Positions 9,097-19,600 of a stretch of DNA of 64,000 nucleotides are shown piece by piece. This stretch comes from Ramlibacter monticola (GTDB taxonomy: Bacteria > Pseudomonadota > Gammaproteobacteria > Burkholderiales > Burkholderiaceae_C). The stretch is taken from contig NZ_JAEQNE010000003.1 of the NCBI RefSeq assembly GCF_016722785.1, positions 247,001 through 311,000 on the forward strand, written 5' to 3'. Under the pieces are notes generated by a model. That model saw only the letters and a program-made list of their open reading frames with translations. It did not search any database and had not been told where the DNA came from. The number at the start of each line of letters is the position of its first letter. Position 1 is the first letter of the stretch. Position numbers and translations under genes: made by a program.

Positions 9097-10203
9097 TCAG
9101 GCCGAGCCGTGCGGGGGCGTGACTTCCCGCCGCGGATGCGCGAGGAAGAAGCGCAGCATCTGTTCCGTGGCATCGGGACCCGCGGGGTCCGTGTAGCTCC
9201 CCTGCGGGCTGCCGCCGGACCACGCGTGGCCGCTGCCATGCACCTCCCAGTGCTCGGCCAGCACCTCGCCCCCGGGCGAGCGGTGCACGCGCTGCGTGTA
9301 GCTGCGGCCACCGGCCACACTCTGCCTGCGCGCCTCGGGATCGCGATCGCTGCCGGCGCTGGCCCGGACCACGTCGTGGCCGTTGGCGGGATGCACCGTC
9401 TGGTCCGCATCGCCGTGGAACACGATCGTGGGCACGCCGGACGCGGCGCCGCGCGCGGCACTTCCGCCGGATCGCATGGCCGCCAATGCCGACGGCAGAC
9501 CCTTCGCGGCGCCGGCGGCGAGCCCCGAGTGCACGCCGACGGCGGCGTAGAGGTCGGGATAGGCGTCTCCCAGGATGGCGGCCATCGCGCCGCCCGCGGA
9601 CAGGCCGGCGACGTACACGCGCGCGGGATCGACGCCGTGGCGCGCCATCACGCTGCGGGTCATGGCCGCCAGCAGCGCCGGCTCCCCCCGTCCGCGCTCC
9701 TGGTGGCTGTGCTTGAACCAGTTCCAGCAGCGCTGCGGGTTGGCCTGCGTCGACTGCGCGGGATACAGCACGAAGAAGCCTTCCCTGCGGGCCGCCTCGT
9801 TCATGCGGGTGCCGGCGGCGAAATCGTCCGGGTCCTGGGTGCAGCCGTGCAGCATCACGACCAGGGGCAGGGGCCGCTGGCCTGCCTGCGGCGGCACATA
9901 GAGCTTGTAATCGCGCTGGGCGCGGCCATCGCCGCCGCGGCCCGGGACGAAGGTGCCACCCGATGAGGGACGCGGCGTCGCCACGTCCGCCTCCTCGCGC
10001 TGCGGCAGGGGCGTGGCCGGCGATGGGACCTCGCGCGCCTCGACGTCCAGGACGATGGCGTCCGCGTTCGGCGGCATGCCGGCGGCGGGCTTCGCAGGGG
10101 ATCCGGTCAGCGCCGCCTTGATGAGGGCGGTCGCGGCGGCCAGGTTGCCGCCCCGGACGAGGCGGGTGGCGTCCTGCATCAGGTGCTGGAGTTTGGGGTG
10201 CAT
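9097..10203 (-). CDS. PHB-depolymerase-type (LpqC-like) esterase
   Basis: A 368-residue alpha/beta hydrolase. The oxyanion region is VVMLHGCTQDPDDFA, the nucleophile elbow GLSAGGAMA, the acid region FHGDADQTVHPAN and the catalytic His HGSGHAWSG. This matches the extracellular PHB depolymerase/LpqC esterase family, which cleaves hydroxyalkanoate or other esters. The N-terminus lacks a signal peptide and has an alpha-helical segment (LQHLMQDATRLVRGGNLAAATALI) common in the Comamonadaceae versions. It follows the CopG-like regulator gene by 14 bp. The substrate is not proven. Confidence 0.82.
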   Translation of the reverse strand: MHPKLQHLMQDATRLVRGGNLAAATALIKAALTGSPAKPAAGMPPNADAIVLDVEAREVPSPATPLPQREEADVATPRPSSGGTFVPGRGGDGRAQRDYKLYVPPQAGQRPLPLVVMLHGCTQDPDDFAAGTRMNEAARREGFFVLYPAQSTQANPQRCWNWFKHSHQERGRGEPALLAAMTRSVMARHGVDPARVYVAGLSAGGAMAAILGDAYPDLYAAVGVHSGLAAGAAKGLPSALAAMRSGGSAARGAASGVPTIVFHGDADQTVHPANGHDVVRASAGSDRDPEARRQSVAGGRSYTQRVHRSPGGEVLAEHWEVHGSGHAWSGGSPQGSYTDPAGPDATEQMLRFFLAHPRREVTPPHGSA

Positions 10204-10217
10204 GGGGGGCGTCAGGT

Positions 10218-10643
10218 TCAGCGGACGCGCTGGCTCAGCGCGGCCTTCACGGCGGGACTGGCGTGCAGCGCACCCAGGACGGTGAGGGAGGAAATGGTGG
10301 CGAGCGCGAGTTCCGGCGTGACCGCCGGCTCGATGGTGGCCAGGCCCAGCACGCGGATGTCCAGCATCTGGCCCGCGGCCTTCAGCGTCTCCAGTTCTTC
10401 CCGGGTGACGTGGAGCACGCCCAGCGCGAGGGTCTTGCGCGCGGCGGCCTGCCGCACCGACTCGGCGTGGGCAGCGAGCTGGTTGCGGATGGCCGTCCGG
10501 ATCAGGTCCGTGCGGTTGGCATAGAAGCCTTCCTGCACCAGCAGGTCGATCTGCCCGAGGTCGACGCAGCCCAGGTTGATGGTGATCTTCTCGTCCAGCG
10601 GCCTGGGGGCGGCACTGGCGGAGCGGGTACTTGCCTTTGGCAT
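10218..10643 (-). CDS. CopG/ribbon-helix-helix-like regulator
   Basis: A 141-residue protein. The segment KITINLGCVDLGQIDLLVQEGFY plus ANRTDLIRTAIRNQL has the beta-strand/helix/helix pattern of ribbon-helix-helix DNA-binding proteins. The long C-terminal part (LGVLHVTREELETL onward) may sense or oligomerise. It sits directly upstream of the esterase gene on the same strand. Autoregulation through the inverted repeat just upstream is likely but inferred. Confidence 0.75.
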   Translation of the reverse strand: MPKASTRSASAAPRPLDEKITINLGCVDLGQIDLLVQEGFYANRTDLIRTAIRNQLAAHAESVRQAAARKTLALGVLHVTREELETLKAAGQMLDIRVLGLATIEPAVTPELALATISSLTVLGALHASPAVKAALSQRVR

Positions 10644-10656
10644 GTCGCCATCCTAA

Positions 10657-10676
10657 CACCATCTACTTGGATGGTG
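10657..10676. promoter_or_regulatory. inverted repeat, candidate operator of the CopG-like gene
   Basis: CACCATC and GATGGTG form perfect 7-bp arms around a 6-nt spacer, 14 bp upstream of the CopG-like start codon. It lies in the divergent gap to the outer-membrane protein gene at 10773. Position and symmetry fit a ribbon-helix-helix operator; binding is not shown. Confidence 0.5.
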
Positions 10677-10772
10677 AGTGGCTGCTCTCCAAGCTCAGCT
10701 GTAGGCCTTTGGTCCCATTGAAGAGCCACAATGGCGGCACGGATGATCTCCCCAAACGAAGGAGTTACTGCC

Positions 10773-11624
10773 ATGGGTGTCTCGTCTCGCACACTGGTCA
10801 TCGGCATGTTGGGGATCGCCTCGGCCGCGGGAATCCACGCCCAGGCCCTGACCCCGGCGCAGGGCCTGCTCAACGACCGCTTCATCTTCAGCGCCGGCCT
10901 GTTCCTCGTCGGCACGGACATCAGCGCGAGCCTGAACGGGCAATCCACCACCAACCCGGCGATCGACTTCAACGAAACGGTGGGGCGGGACAACAACGCG
11001 ACCCGCGGCCGCATCGACGCCATGTGGCGGTTCGCGCCGAAGCACGTCGCGCGCTTCGTGTACTTCAACTACAACGCCACCAAGTCGCGCGTGATCGACC
11101 GCGACATCACCTTCGGCGACACGACCTTCAACGCGGGCGGCAACTTCTCCGCGAACACCAAGTTCTCGGTCTACGAACTCGATTACGAGTACGCGTTCCT
11201 CAAGCGCCCGGACTACGAAGTCGCCGCCAGCTTCGGCGTCCACTTCACGGACCTGAAGCTGAACCTGTCCGGCACGGGGACGGTGACCGGCCCCGGCGGC
11301 AGCACCACCGCGAGCGGCTCGGTCTCGAAGGAAAGCGACCTGCCTATGCCCTTGCCCGTGATCGGCGTGCGGGGCGGCTGGGCGGTGTCTCCCCAGGTCT
11401 TCCTGGACGCGCGGCTGCAGTTCTTCCAGCTCAGTTCCAACGGCTACGACGGCCACTGGTCCGATGCCCACGTCGGCGCCACCTGGATGTTCACCCGCCA
11501 CTGGGGCGTGGGGCTGGGCTACGACTGGTTCACCACGAAGGTGGACGTCACCCGGACCAGCTTCAACGGCAACCTGAAGCTCGGTTATTCGGGCCTGCAG
11601 GCCTTCGTGACAGGCACCTTCTGA
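10773..11624 (+). CDS. outer-membrane beta-barrel protein
   Basis: A 283-residue protein with a signal peptide (MGVSSRTLVIGMLGIASAAGIHAQA), alternating hydrophobic strands with aromatic girdle residues (ARFVYFNYNAT, VGLGYDWFTTKVDV) and a terminal phenylalanine (AFVTGTF), the usual C-terminal signal for the barrel-assembly machinery. GAAGGAG precedes the ATG. No specific transport function can be assigned. It is transcribed divergently from the CopG-like gene. Confidence 0.75.
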   Translation: MGVSSRTLVIGMLGIASAAGIHAQALTPAQGLLNDRFIFSAGLFLVGTDISASLNGQSTTNPAIDFNETVGRDNNATRGRIDAMWRFAPKHVARFVYFNYNATKSRVIDRDITFGDTTFNAGGNFSANTKFSVYELDYEYAFLKRPDYEVAASFGVHFTDLKLNLSGTGTVTGPGGSTTASGSVSKESDLPMPLPVIGVRGGWAVSPQVFLDARLQFFQLSSNGYDGHWSDAHVGATWMFTRHWGVGLGYDWFTTKVDVTRTSFNGNLKLGYSGLQAFVTGTF

Positions 11625-11645
11625 GCGCTCACGCAGGGGGGCTGC

Positions 11646-11924
11646 TCACGCCCTGGGCGTCCGGTTGAACGAGGCGCGACGGGAGAATCGACGCAGCACG
11701 CGCCACGATTCCAGCGTGGCCAGGAGCGACCAGAAGGCGGCCAGGAAGAAGAGCACGCCTGCCACGGCGGCCAGCGCTCTGCCGTCGGCGGTGAACGTGA
11801 ACCATCCGAGCACCGTGGCGCCCGCGAAAAAGGGTGCGTTCATCGCGACGGCCGCGGCCCAGACCCATCCCGGGCGCGCCAGGGACGCGGCCCCGCGGAT
11901 TCGGTACCCTTCCTGCCGGTTCAC
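11646..11924 (-). CDS. small membrane protein, unknown
   Basis: About 92 residues with two hydrophobic segments (GWVWAAAVAMNAPFFAGATVLGWFTF and LAAVAGVLFFLAAFWSLLATL) and a basic C-terminus (RRFSRRASFNRTPRA). The start is uncertain: a GTG at 11924 keeps the first membrane segment whole, while the ATG at 11843 would cut into it. No clear ribosome-binding site supports either. It is divergent from the methyltransferase gene. Confidence 0.45.
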   Translation of the reverse strand: MNRQEGYRIRGAASLARPGWVWAAAVAMNAPFFAGATVLGWFTFTADGRALAAVAGVLFFLAAFWSLLATLESWRVLRRFSRRASFNRTPRA

Positions 11925-12012
11925 ATTCGTTCGCGGAGTTGTCGATCGTGCCCGATCATGCACCGCGGCGCGAGTCCGGACCACAATGGGCAGCCTTTGC
12001 CGCGGAGGTTCC

Positions 12013-12828
12013 ATGACGTCCGGCGTCGATACCGCATTCACCGGCTCGGTGGCCCAGTGCTACGAGCGCTACATGGTGCCGCTCATTTTCGAGCCCTCTG
12101 CCGTCGACCTCGCCCGCCGCGTGGCACGGGCCGCCCCGGGTCGGGTGCTGGAACTGGCCGCCGGCACCGGCGTGGTCACGCGGCAACTCGCAGCGATGCT
12201 CGACGCCTCCACAGGCATCGTCGCCACCGATCTCAACCCCGCGATGATCGAGGAAGCCGCGCGGGTCGGAACGGCACGGGCCGTGGAATGGCGCCAGGCG
12301 GACGCGATGCAGCTTCCGTTCGGGGATGCCTCGTTCGACGCCGTGGTTTGCCAGTTCGGCGTCATGTTCTTCCCCGACAAGCGGCAGGCCTTCGCCGAGG
12401 CGCGCCGCGTGCTGCGGCCGGGGGGCCTCTTCGCCTTCAATGCCTGGGGCCCGATCGCCGACAACGAGTTCGCCGATGCCGTCACCAATGGCCTCGCCAC
12501 GGTGTTCCCGCAGGACCCGCCGCGGTTCATGGCACGCACCCCGCACGGCTACCACGACGCCGCGTTGATCCGGCAACACCTCGCGGCAGCGGGTTTCGCG
12601 CGTCCACCGGAGATCGAGACCGTGGCGTTCACCAGTCGGGCGGCGTCGCCGCGGGTCGCGGCGCTCGCCTACTGTGGAGGCACGCCGCTGCGGGGCGAGA
12701 TCGAAGCCCGCGACCCGCACGGCCTGGAACGCGCCACCCAGGCCGCCGAAGCGGAACTGGCCCGCCGCTTCGGGGCGGGAGCGATCGAAGGGCGCATGGA
12801 AGCGCTGGTGGTGACCGTCAGCGCGTAG
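12013..12828 (+). CDS. class I SAM-dependent methyltransferase
   Basis: A 271-residue Rossmann-fold methyltransferase. Motif I is VLELAAGTGVVTRQL; the acidic residue binding the ribose is in IVATDLNPAMIEEA. A DASFDAVVCQFGVMFF stretch and a RVLRPGGLFAFNAW post-motif follow, as in UbiE/Methyltransf_11 proteins. GGAGG precedes the ATG. It converges on the GntR gene. The substrate is unknown. Confidence 0.85.
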   Translation: MTSGVDTAFTGSVAQCYERYMVPLIFEPSAVDLARRVARAAPGRVLELAAGTGVVTRQLAAMLDASTGIVATDLNPAMIEEAARVGTARAVEWRQADAMQLPFGDASFDAVVCQFGVMFFPDKRQAFAEARRVLRPGGLFAFNAWGPIADNEFADAVTNGLATVFPQDPPRFMARTPHGYHDAALIRQHLAAAGFARPPEIETVAFTSRAASPRVAALAYCGGTPLRGEIEARDPHGLERATQAAEAELARRFGAGAIEGRMEALVVTVSA

Positions 12829-12840
12829 AACGGGGCCGCT

Positions 12841-13566
12841 TCAACCCCGGGTGCCGGCCTTCCCTCCCGTCAGGGGTCGATCGAGCAGATCGGCGCTCTG
12901 GAGCAGCGCGGCCAGCACCATGTCGCGCGAGGCCGCGACCTGTTCCTCGGCGATGCGCGAGGCGGCGTCCGCGTCGCCCCGTTCCAGCGCGGCGAGCAAG
13001 GCTTCGTGCTCGTGCTGCATTTCCACGCTGCGGTTGCGGGAGGCGAGCCCGAAGTGCATCACGCGCGTGGTCTCGTCGAACACCTGCCCGAGCAGCTTCA
13101 CGAAGCGCAGGTTGCCGCTCGCCTGCGCGATGCCGAGATGGAAGTCCCGGTTCGCCTCGAGGAAGCGCAGCGTGCTGGCAGCGTCGCCCGGAACGTAGCC
13201 GCGCCGGCACACCGCATCGACCTTCTTCAAGGCCCGCACGTCGATGCGGCCCGCGGCCAGGCGGGCGGCGGCCGGTTCGAGCACCAGGCGCAGGCCATAG
13301 AGGTCGTGGACGTCCCGCAGCGTGATCGGGCTGACCGCGAAACTGCGGCGCGGCGACGCGGAGACCAGGCCTTCCTGGCGCAGCCGGGACAGCGCCAGCC
13401 GCACCGGCGTCTTGCCGAAGCCGTAGCGGGTGACCAGGCTGGCTTCCGAGATGGCGGCGCCCGGGGCCAGCACGCCGGACAGGATGTCGCGGCGGATCGC
13501 GCCGTAGACCTGGTCGGTCAGCGGCGGCAGGTCCGCGTTGCGGGCGTCAGACGAACGTTCTCGCAC
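12841..13566 (-). CDS. GntR-family (FadR/FCD) regulator
   Basis: A 241-residue protein with a GntR winged helix (VYGAIRRDILSGVLAPGAAISE, then FGKTPVRLALSRLRQEGLV) and an all-helical FCD ligand-binding domain (RLVLEPAAARLAA; the metal-site pattern FHLGIAQASGN). It is divergent from the PLP enzyme gene with only 47 bp between, containing an AT-rich promoter-like stretch (CTATATTGG). It most likely regulates the aminotransferase/Aap transporter block; the ligand is unknown. Confidence 0.87.
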   Translation of the reverse strand: MRERSSDARNADLPPLTDQVYGAIRRDILSGVLAPGAAISEASLVTRYGFGKTPVRLALSRLRQEGLVSASPRRSFAVSPITLRDVHDLYGLRLVLEPAAARLAAGRIDVRALKKVDAVCRRGYVPGDAASTLRFLEANRDFHLGIAQASGNLRFVKLLGQVFDETTRVMHFGLASRNRSVEMQHEHEALLAALERGDADAASRIAEEQVAASRDMVLAALLQSADLLDRPLTGGKAGTRG

Positions 13567-13613
13567 GGCAGGGCGACTCGGCTATATTGGCACCTTAGCT
13601 TAACCTTTTTGAC

Positions 13614-14873
13614 ATGTCAGATTCGGCCATCGGACATTCGGCACCGACCGCGCCTTCCTTCGAGTTCGACGCCGTCGCCGACCGCCTGCAGTGGTCGTCG
13701 ACCAAGTGGGAGAAATACCGCGGCCAGGACGTGATCCCGCTGTGGATCGCCGATATGGACTTCCCCGCGGCGCCGGCCATCCAGGACGCCATCGCGGCCC
13801 ATGTCCGGCACGGCAACTACGGCTACATGGCGCCGCCGCGGGAACTGGCGCGCCTGCTGGTCGACGACCATGCCTCGCGCTACGGCTGGGAGGTGCAGCC
13901 CGAATGGATCGTCTGGCTGCCCGGCCTGGTGCTCGGGATCAACCTGGCGGTCAGGACCTGCTGCGCGCCGGGCGAGCGGGCCGTGTCGTTTTCGCCCGTC
14001 TACCCGCCCTTCCTCTCGGCACCCGGCATCCAGGAACGCGGCCTCGTCGACGTGCCGCTGCGGCCCACGAATGCCGCCGGCACGGAGTTCACCATCGACT
14101 TCGCGGCGCTGGAGGCGGCCCTGCAGGCGTCGCCCGCGGCGCGCCTGCTGCTGCTTTGCCATCCCCACAACCCGCTCGGGCGGCTCTTCACGCGCGAGGA
14201 ACTGGATGGCCTGGCGGCGCTCTGCGAGCGGCACGACCTGCATGTCTGTTCCGACGAAGTGCATTGCGACCTGATCCTCGACGAGGGCGCCACCCACGTG
14301 CCGTTCGCGAAGCTCCTGGCCGAACGCTCGCCGCGGCTGCTGGCGCGGACCATCACCCTGCACGGCCCCGGCAAGACCTACAACATCGCCGGCCTCGGCA
14401 TCGCCTGGGCGATCATCCCGGACGCCGGCCTGCGCCAGCGCTTCAAGGCGGCGATGGGGCGGCTCGTGCCCGACCCGTGCTGCTTCGGGTTCACCGCGCT
14501 GAAGGCCGCGTTCCTGCACGGCGAGCCCTGGCGGCAGGCCCTGCTCGCCACGCTGCGGCGCAACCGGGACCGGGTGTCGGCGGCGCTGGCGCGCATGGGG
14601 CTGCCCCACACGCACCCCGAGGTGTCCTACCTCACCTGGATCGATGCCCGTGCCCTGGCGGCGCAGGTCGGCTCTCCCGCGGCCTGGTTCGAACGACACG
14701 GTGTCGGCCTGTCCGACGGCGCCGACTTCGGCCGCCCCGGCTACCTGCGACTGAATTTCGCCGCGCCGCCCAGCCTGCTCGAGGAGGCGCTGCAACGCAT
14801 GGAACGGGCGCTGGCCCGCCGCACGGAGCCCTTCGCGCCGGACGCTTCCGCGGCAGCCGCGCTGTTCGCCTGA
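13614..14873 (+). CDS. patB: PatB/MalY-type PLP C-S lyase or aminotransferase
   Basis: A 419-residue fold-type-I PLP enzyme. The N-terminal WEKYRGQDVIPLWIADMDF is typical of PatB/MalY cystathionine beta-lyases. HPHNPLGRLF and SDEVHCDLIL are cofactor-contact motifs, and the PLP lysine is in GPGKTYNIAGLG, where family members more often have a Ser at the first G. Expected reaction: alpha,beta-elimination of cystathionine or related C-S substrates. It heads a run with the aapJQMP genes 24 bp downstream, suggesting it works on imported amino acids. Confidence 0.85.
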   Translation: MSDSAIGHSAPTAPSFEFDAVADRLQWSSTKWEKYRGQDVIPLWIADMDFPAAPAIQDAIAAHVRHGNYGYMAPPRELARLLVDDHASRYGWEVQPEWIVWLPGLVLGINLAVRTCCAPGERAVSFSPVYPPFLSAPGIQERGLVDVPLRPTNAAGTEFTIDFAALEAALQASPAARLLLLCHPHNPLGRLFTREELDGLAALCERHDLHVCSDEVHCDLILDEGATHVPFAKLLAERSPRLLARTITLHGPGKTYNIAGLGIAWAIIPDAGLRQRFKAAMGRLVPDPCCFGFTALKAAFLHGEPWRQALLATLRRNRDRVSAALARMGLPHTHPEVSYLTWIDARALAAQVGSPAAWFERHGVGLSDGADFGRPGYLRLNFAAPPSLLEEALQRMERALARRTEPFAPDASAAAALFA

Positions 14874-14897
14874 TTGACCACCACCCCTGGAGACAAC

Positions 14898-15923
14898 ATG
14901 CTCAAGAGCAAATGGACTCGTTGCGCGCTCGCCGCGCTGGCGCTCGCCGCCACCGCCGGAGCCGCCTCGGCAGGCCCCACGCTGGACGCGATCAAGAATC
15001 GCGGCACCCTGGTGTGCGGCGTGCACACCGGCCTCGTCGGATTCTCCGCGCCCGACAAGGCCGGCAAGTACGCCGGCCTGGACGTGGACTACTGCAAGGC
15101 CCTGGCCGCCGCGATCCTCGGCAGCCCGGACAAGGTGAAGTACGTGCCGCTGACGGCGCAGCAGCGCTTCACCGCGCTGCAGTCCGGTGAAGTCGACATC
15201 CTGTCGCGCAACACCACCTGGAACTCCAAGCGCGACACCACGATGGGTTCCGTGTTCGCCGGCACCTGGTTCTTCGACGGCCAGGCCTTCGTGGTGAACA
15301 GCAAGAAGAATCCCAACGTCAAGAAGCTCGCCGACCTGAACAAGGCCTCGGTGTGCGTCGAGACCGGCACCACCACCGAGCGCAACATGGCCGACTACGC
15401 GCGCGCCCACAAGCTCACGTTCAAGCCGGTCGTGTTCGAGGGCCAGGAAGCCACCGAGAAGGCCTTCCAGTCCGGCCGCTGCGACGCCTACACCACCGAT
15501 GCCTCGGGCCTCGCGGCGATGCTGGTCAACCTGCCTTCCAAGGCGGACTACACGGTGCTGGCCGAGATCATCTCCAAGGAGCCCCTGGGCCCCATGCTGC
15601 GCCGGAACGACCAGGAGTTCTTCTCCATCGCCCGCTGGATGATCTTCGCGCTGCAGCAGGCCGAGGAGTCCGGCGTGACCCAGGCCAACGTCGCCAAGAT
15701 GAAGGCGGAAAGCAAGGACCCGGTGATCCAGCGCCTGACCGGCGCCACCGGCGAGGTCGGCAAGGGCCTGGGCCTGGACGCCGATTGGGCCGTGCGCGCC
15801 ATCCAGGCCGTGGGCAACTATGGCGAGAGCTATGAACGCAACATCAAGCCCCTGGGCCTGGCGCGCGGTCCGAATGCCCTGTGGAACAAGGGCGGCCTGA
15901 TGTACCCGGTGCCGATGGACTAA
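14898..15923 (+). CDS. aapJ: general L-amino-acid ABC transporter, periplasmic binding protein
   Basis: A 341-residue solute-binding protein with a signal peptide (CALAALALAATAGAASA). TLDAIKNRGTLVCGVHTGLVGFS and the DVDYCKALAAAILG region are characteristic of AapJ/BztA. TGGAGA sits before the ATG at 14898. It supplies broad-range L-amino acids to the AapQM permease. It is followed by the two permeases and the ATPase in the canonical J-Q-M-P order. Confidence 0.93.
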   Translation: MLKSKWTRCALAALALAATAGAASAGPTLDAIKNRGTLVCGVHTGLVGFSAPDKAGKYAGLDVDYCKALAAAILGSPDKVKYVPLTAQQRFTALQSGEVDILSRNTTWNSKRDTTMGSVFAGTWFFDGQAFVVNSKKNPNVKKLADLNKASVCVETGTTTERNMADYARAHKLTFKPVVFEGQEATEKAFQSGRCDAYTTDASGLAAMLVNLPSKADYTVLAEIISKEPLGPMLRRNDQEFFSIARWMIFALQQAEESGVTQANVAKMKAESKDPVIQRLTGATGEVGKGLGLDADWAVRAIQAVGNYGESYERNIKPLGLARGPNALWNKGGLMYPVPMD

Positions 15924-16029
15924 GCTCCGCGACCGAGCCGGGTGTGGCGCACCCCTCCCGGCGTCCGCGGACGCCCCCGGGGGGCGCGCCGTTGCCGCGC
16001 CTGGCGCGACCTCTTTTCCTTGAACGTTC

Positions 16030-17169
16030 ATGTGGGGCTCCGGGCGCGTCCGCCGCTTCGTCTATCAAACCGCACTGCTGCTGCTGATCGCAGCGGTGGC
16101 GGGCTATGCCGTGCACAACCTGGTGCACAACCTGCAAAGCCGCTCCATCACGATGGGATTCGGCTACCTCACGCAGGAGGCGGGCTTCGACATCTCCGAA
16201 AAGCTGGTCGCCTACGACGCAGGGCGTTCCTACGGGCGCGCGTTCCTCGTCGGCCTGCTCAACACGCTGTTCGTGTCGGCCTGCGCCATCTTCGTGGCCA
16301 CCTTGCTGGGGCTGGCCCTTGGCATCGCCCGCCTGTCGCCGAACTGGCTGCTGCGCAAGCTCGCCGGCGGCTACATCGAAGCGGTGCGCAACGTGCCGCT
16401 GATCCTGCAACTGTTGATGTGGTACGGCATGCTCACCGAGCTGCTTCCTCCGGTGGGGCAGGCCTGGCGCATCGGCGTGGCCTACCTCAGCCAGCGCGGG
16501 GTGACGCTGCCCTGGCCCGAGGCGCATGACGCCTGGTGGGGCGCCTTGCTGGGGATCGCGGCGGCCGCCGTGGTTTCGCTGCTCTGGTCGAAGCGTGCGC
16601 AAGCCGTGCAGGCGCGCACCGGCCGGCTGCTGCCGGTGGGGTGGCCCAGCCTGCTGGCCTTCGTGCTGCTGCCCTCGCTCGCCTGGGCCGCCCTGGGCGC
16701 GCCGACCAACTGGTCGCAGCCCGCGCTGGCCGGCTTCGACTTCGAAGGTGGCAAGACCATCTCGCCCGAGTTCCTCTCGCTGTTCGCCGGCCTGTCGATC
16801 TACACGGCCGCCTTCATCGCGGAAATCGTGCGCGGCGGGCTGCAGGCCGTGCCCAAGGGGCAGGTCGACGCGGCGCAGGCGCTCGGTCTGTCGCGCGCCC
16901 AGCTGCTGCGCCTCGTCATGCTGCCGCAGGCGCTGCGCGTGATCATCCCGCCGCTGACCAGCCAGTACCTGAACCTCACGAAGAACTCCTCGCTCGCGGT
17001 GGCGATCGGCTATCCCGACCTGGTGAGCGTGTCCAACACCACCCTCAACCAGACCGGCCAGGCCATCGAGGCCATCGGACTCATGATGGCCGTCTACCTT
17101 GCCATCTCGCTGGCGATCTCCGGCCTGATGAACTGGTACAACTTCCGCGTCCGGCTGGTGGAGCGCTGA
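16030..17169 (+). CDS. aapQ: Aap ABC transporter permease AapQ
   Basis: A 379-residue inner-membrane permease of the polar amino-acid (HAAT) family. The EAA loop that contacts the ATPase is [21 protein letters not shown]. The long periplasmic insertion between membrane segments is typical of AapQ. It lies 106 bp after aapJ and its stop is 2 bp before the aapM start. Confidence 0.92.
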   Translation: MWGSGRVRRFVYQTALLLLIAAVAGYAVHNLVHNLQSRSITMGFGYLTQEAGFDISEKLVAYDAGRSYGRAFLVGLLNTLFVSACAIFVATLLGLALGIARLSPNWLLRKLAGGYIEAVRNVPLILQLLMWYGMLTELLPPVGQAWRIGVAYLSQRGVTLPWPEAHDAWWGALLGIAAAAVVSLLWSKRAQAVQARTGRLLPVGWPSLLAFVLLPSLAWAALGAPTNWSQPALAGFDFEGGKTISPEFLSLFAGLSIYTAAFIAEIVRGGLQAVPKGQVDAAQALGLSRAQLLRLVMLPQALRVIIPPLTSQYLNLTKNSSLAVAIGYPDLVSVSNTTLNQTGQAIEAIGLMMAVYLAISLAISGLMNWYNFRVRLVER

Positions 17170-17171
17170 CC

Positions 17172-18244
17172 ATGGGCATTCCTTCGGCCCTCTCCTCGTC
17201 GCGCCGCTGGCTGCGCGACAACCTGTTCAGCTCCCCGGGCAATGCGCTCACGACCCTGCTCGTTCTCGCCGTGGCGGCCTGGCTTGGCAGCAAGTTCATC
17301 GGCTGGGCCGTCGTGGATGCCATCTGGGGCCGGGCGCCGGTCGCGGCCTGCAACGCGCTGGCCGGCCAGGGCGCCTGCTGGGCGGTGGTGGCGGACAAGT
17401 GGCGGCAGATGCTGTTCGGCATCTACCCGCAGGGCGAGCAGTGGCGCCCCATGCTGGCGGTGACGCTGTTCTGCGCGGTCCTGGTGCTGTCGGCCATGCG
17501 CTGGTTCTGGCACGCGCGCCGGCTGGCCGCCCTGTGGATCGGCGGCAGCGTGGCCTGCGCCTGGCTGATGGGCGGAGGCCTCGGCCTCGCCCCGGTGCCG
17601 ACATCGCTGTGGGGCGGCCTGCCCATCACGCTCATGCTGGCCGTCTACGGCACGCTGCTCGCCTTTCCGCTGGGCATCCTGCTGGCGCTGGGCCGGCGAT
17701 CGCGCATGCCGATCGTGCGGGCCGTCTCGGTGGTCTACATCGAACTGGTGCGCGGGGTGCCGCTGATCACGGTGCTGTTCATGGCTTCCATCATGTTCGC
17801 GCTGTTCATGCCCGAAGGCATCAGCATCGACAAGCTGCTGCGCGCGCAGGTGGCCATCACCCTGTTCAACGCGGCCTACATCGCCGAGGTCGTGCGGGCC
17901 GGCCTGCAGGCCTTGCCGCGCGGACAGACCGAGGCGGCGGAGGCGCTGGGCCTCGGCTACTGGCGCATGCACCGCCTCGTCATCCTGCCGCAGGCGCTGA
18001 AGGTCACCATCCCGGCGCAGGTGAACAGCTTCATCGACAACTTCAAGGACACGTCGCTGGTCATCATCGTGTCCATCTTCGACTTCCTCTATGCCGTCAA
18101 GCAGGCCGTGGTGAGCGATCTCGACTGGCGCCACTTCTTCGTCGAGGGCTACCTGTTCGCGATGGCGGTGTACTGGATCTTCTGCTTCGCCATGAGCCAG
18201 TACAGCCGATGGCTCGAAAAGCACCTGTCGAGGGAACTCCGTTC

Positions 18245-18248
<4 letters not shown>
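17172..18248 (+). CDS. aapM: Aap ABC transporter permease AapM
   Basis: A 358-residue permease partner of AapQ. The EAA loop is [21 protein letters not shown]. An extended N-terminal membrane region precedes the permease core ([36 protein letters not shown]). Its stop overlaps the ATPase start (ATGA), indicating translational coupling. Confidence 0.92.
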
Positions 18249-19030
<782 letters not shown>

Positions 19031-19039
19031 CCCCTTCCC

Positions 19040-19570
19040 ATGACCCGTTTCCCCATGTCCGATTCGTCCCCCGCCCTCCACATCCGCCCGGCCACCGTCG
19101 CAGACGTGCCGAAGATCCTCCGTTTCATCAAAGAGCTGGCCGTTTTCGAGAAGGCGGAGCACGAGGTGATCGCGACCGAGGCGAGCCTCCACGCATCCCT
19201 GTTCGGGGAAGGCGCCCGTGCCCATGCGCTCGTCTGCAGCGACGGCGACGTGGACATCGGCTTCGCCGTCTACTTCTTCAACTACTCCACCTGGCAGGGC
19301 AGGCAGGGGCTCTACCTCGAGGACCTGTACATCTCGCCCGCCCACCGGAACAAAGGCGCCGGCAAGGCCGTGCTGCAGCACCTGGCGCGCCTGGCGGTGG
19401 CCGGCAACTGCGGACGGTTCGAGTGGAGCGTCCTCGACTGGAACGAGCCCGCCATTGCGCTCTACCGATCCGTCGGCGCGGTGGCGATGGAGGAATGGAT
19501 CCGGTACCGCCTGACGGGCGAGGCGCTGGCGAAGTTCGCGCGGGGCGAGGACGCGCGGGCTGCTGCGTAG
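19040..19570 (+). CDS. GNAT acetyltransferase (diamine-acetyltransferase-like)
   Basis: A 176-residue GNAT protein. The region GLYLEDLYISPAHRNKGAGKAV contains the acetyl-CoA loop, and CGRFEWSVLDWNEPAIALYRS matches spermidine/diamine N-acetyltransferase-like members, so polyamines or thialysine are likely substrates (inferred). The start could also be the ATG at 19055. It follows aapP by 9 bp and may belong to the same transcript. Confidence 0.83.
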   Translation: MTRFPMSDSSPALHIRPATVADVPKILRFIKELAVFEKAEHEVIATEASLHASLFGEGARAHALVCSDGDVDIGFAVYFFNYSTWQGRQGLYLEDLYISPAHRNKGAGKAVLQHLARLAVAGNCGRFEWSVLDWNEPAIALYRSVGAVAMEEWIRYRLTGEALAKFARGEDARAAA

Positions 19571-19600
19571 CCGCCCGCGCCGGCAAGCCGGGCTGTTCCT

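Noticed and set aside
13617-16031. Very long open frame on the minus strand across the PatB and AapJ genes
   Set aside because: It is antisense to two well-supported genes; long empty frames are expected from G/C-rich third codon positions.
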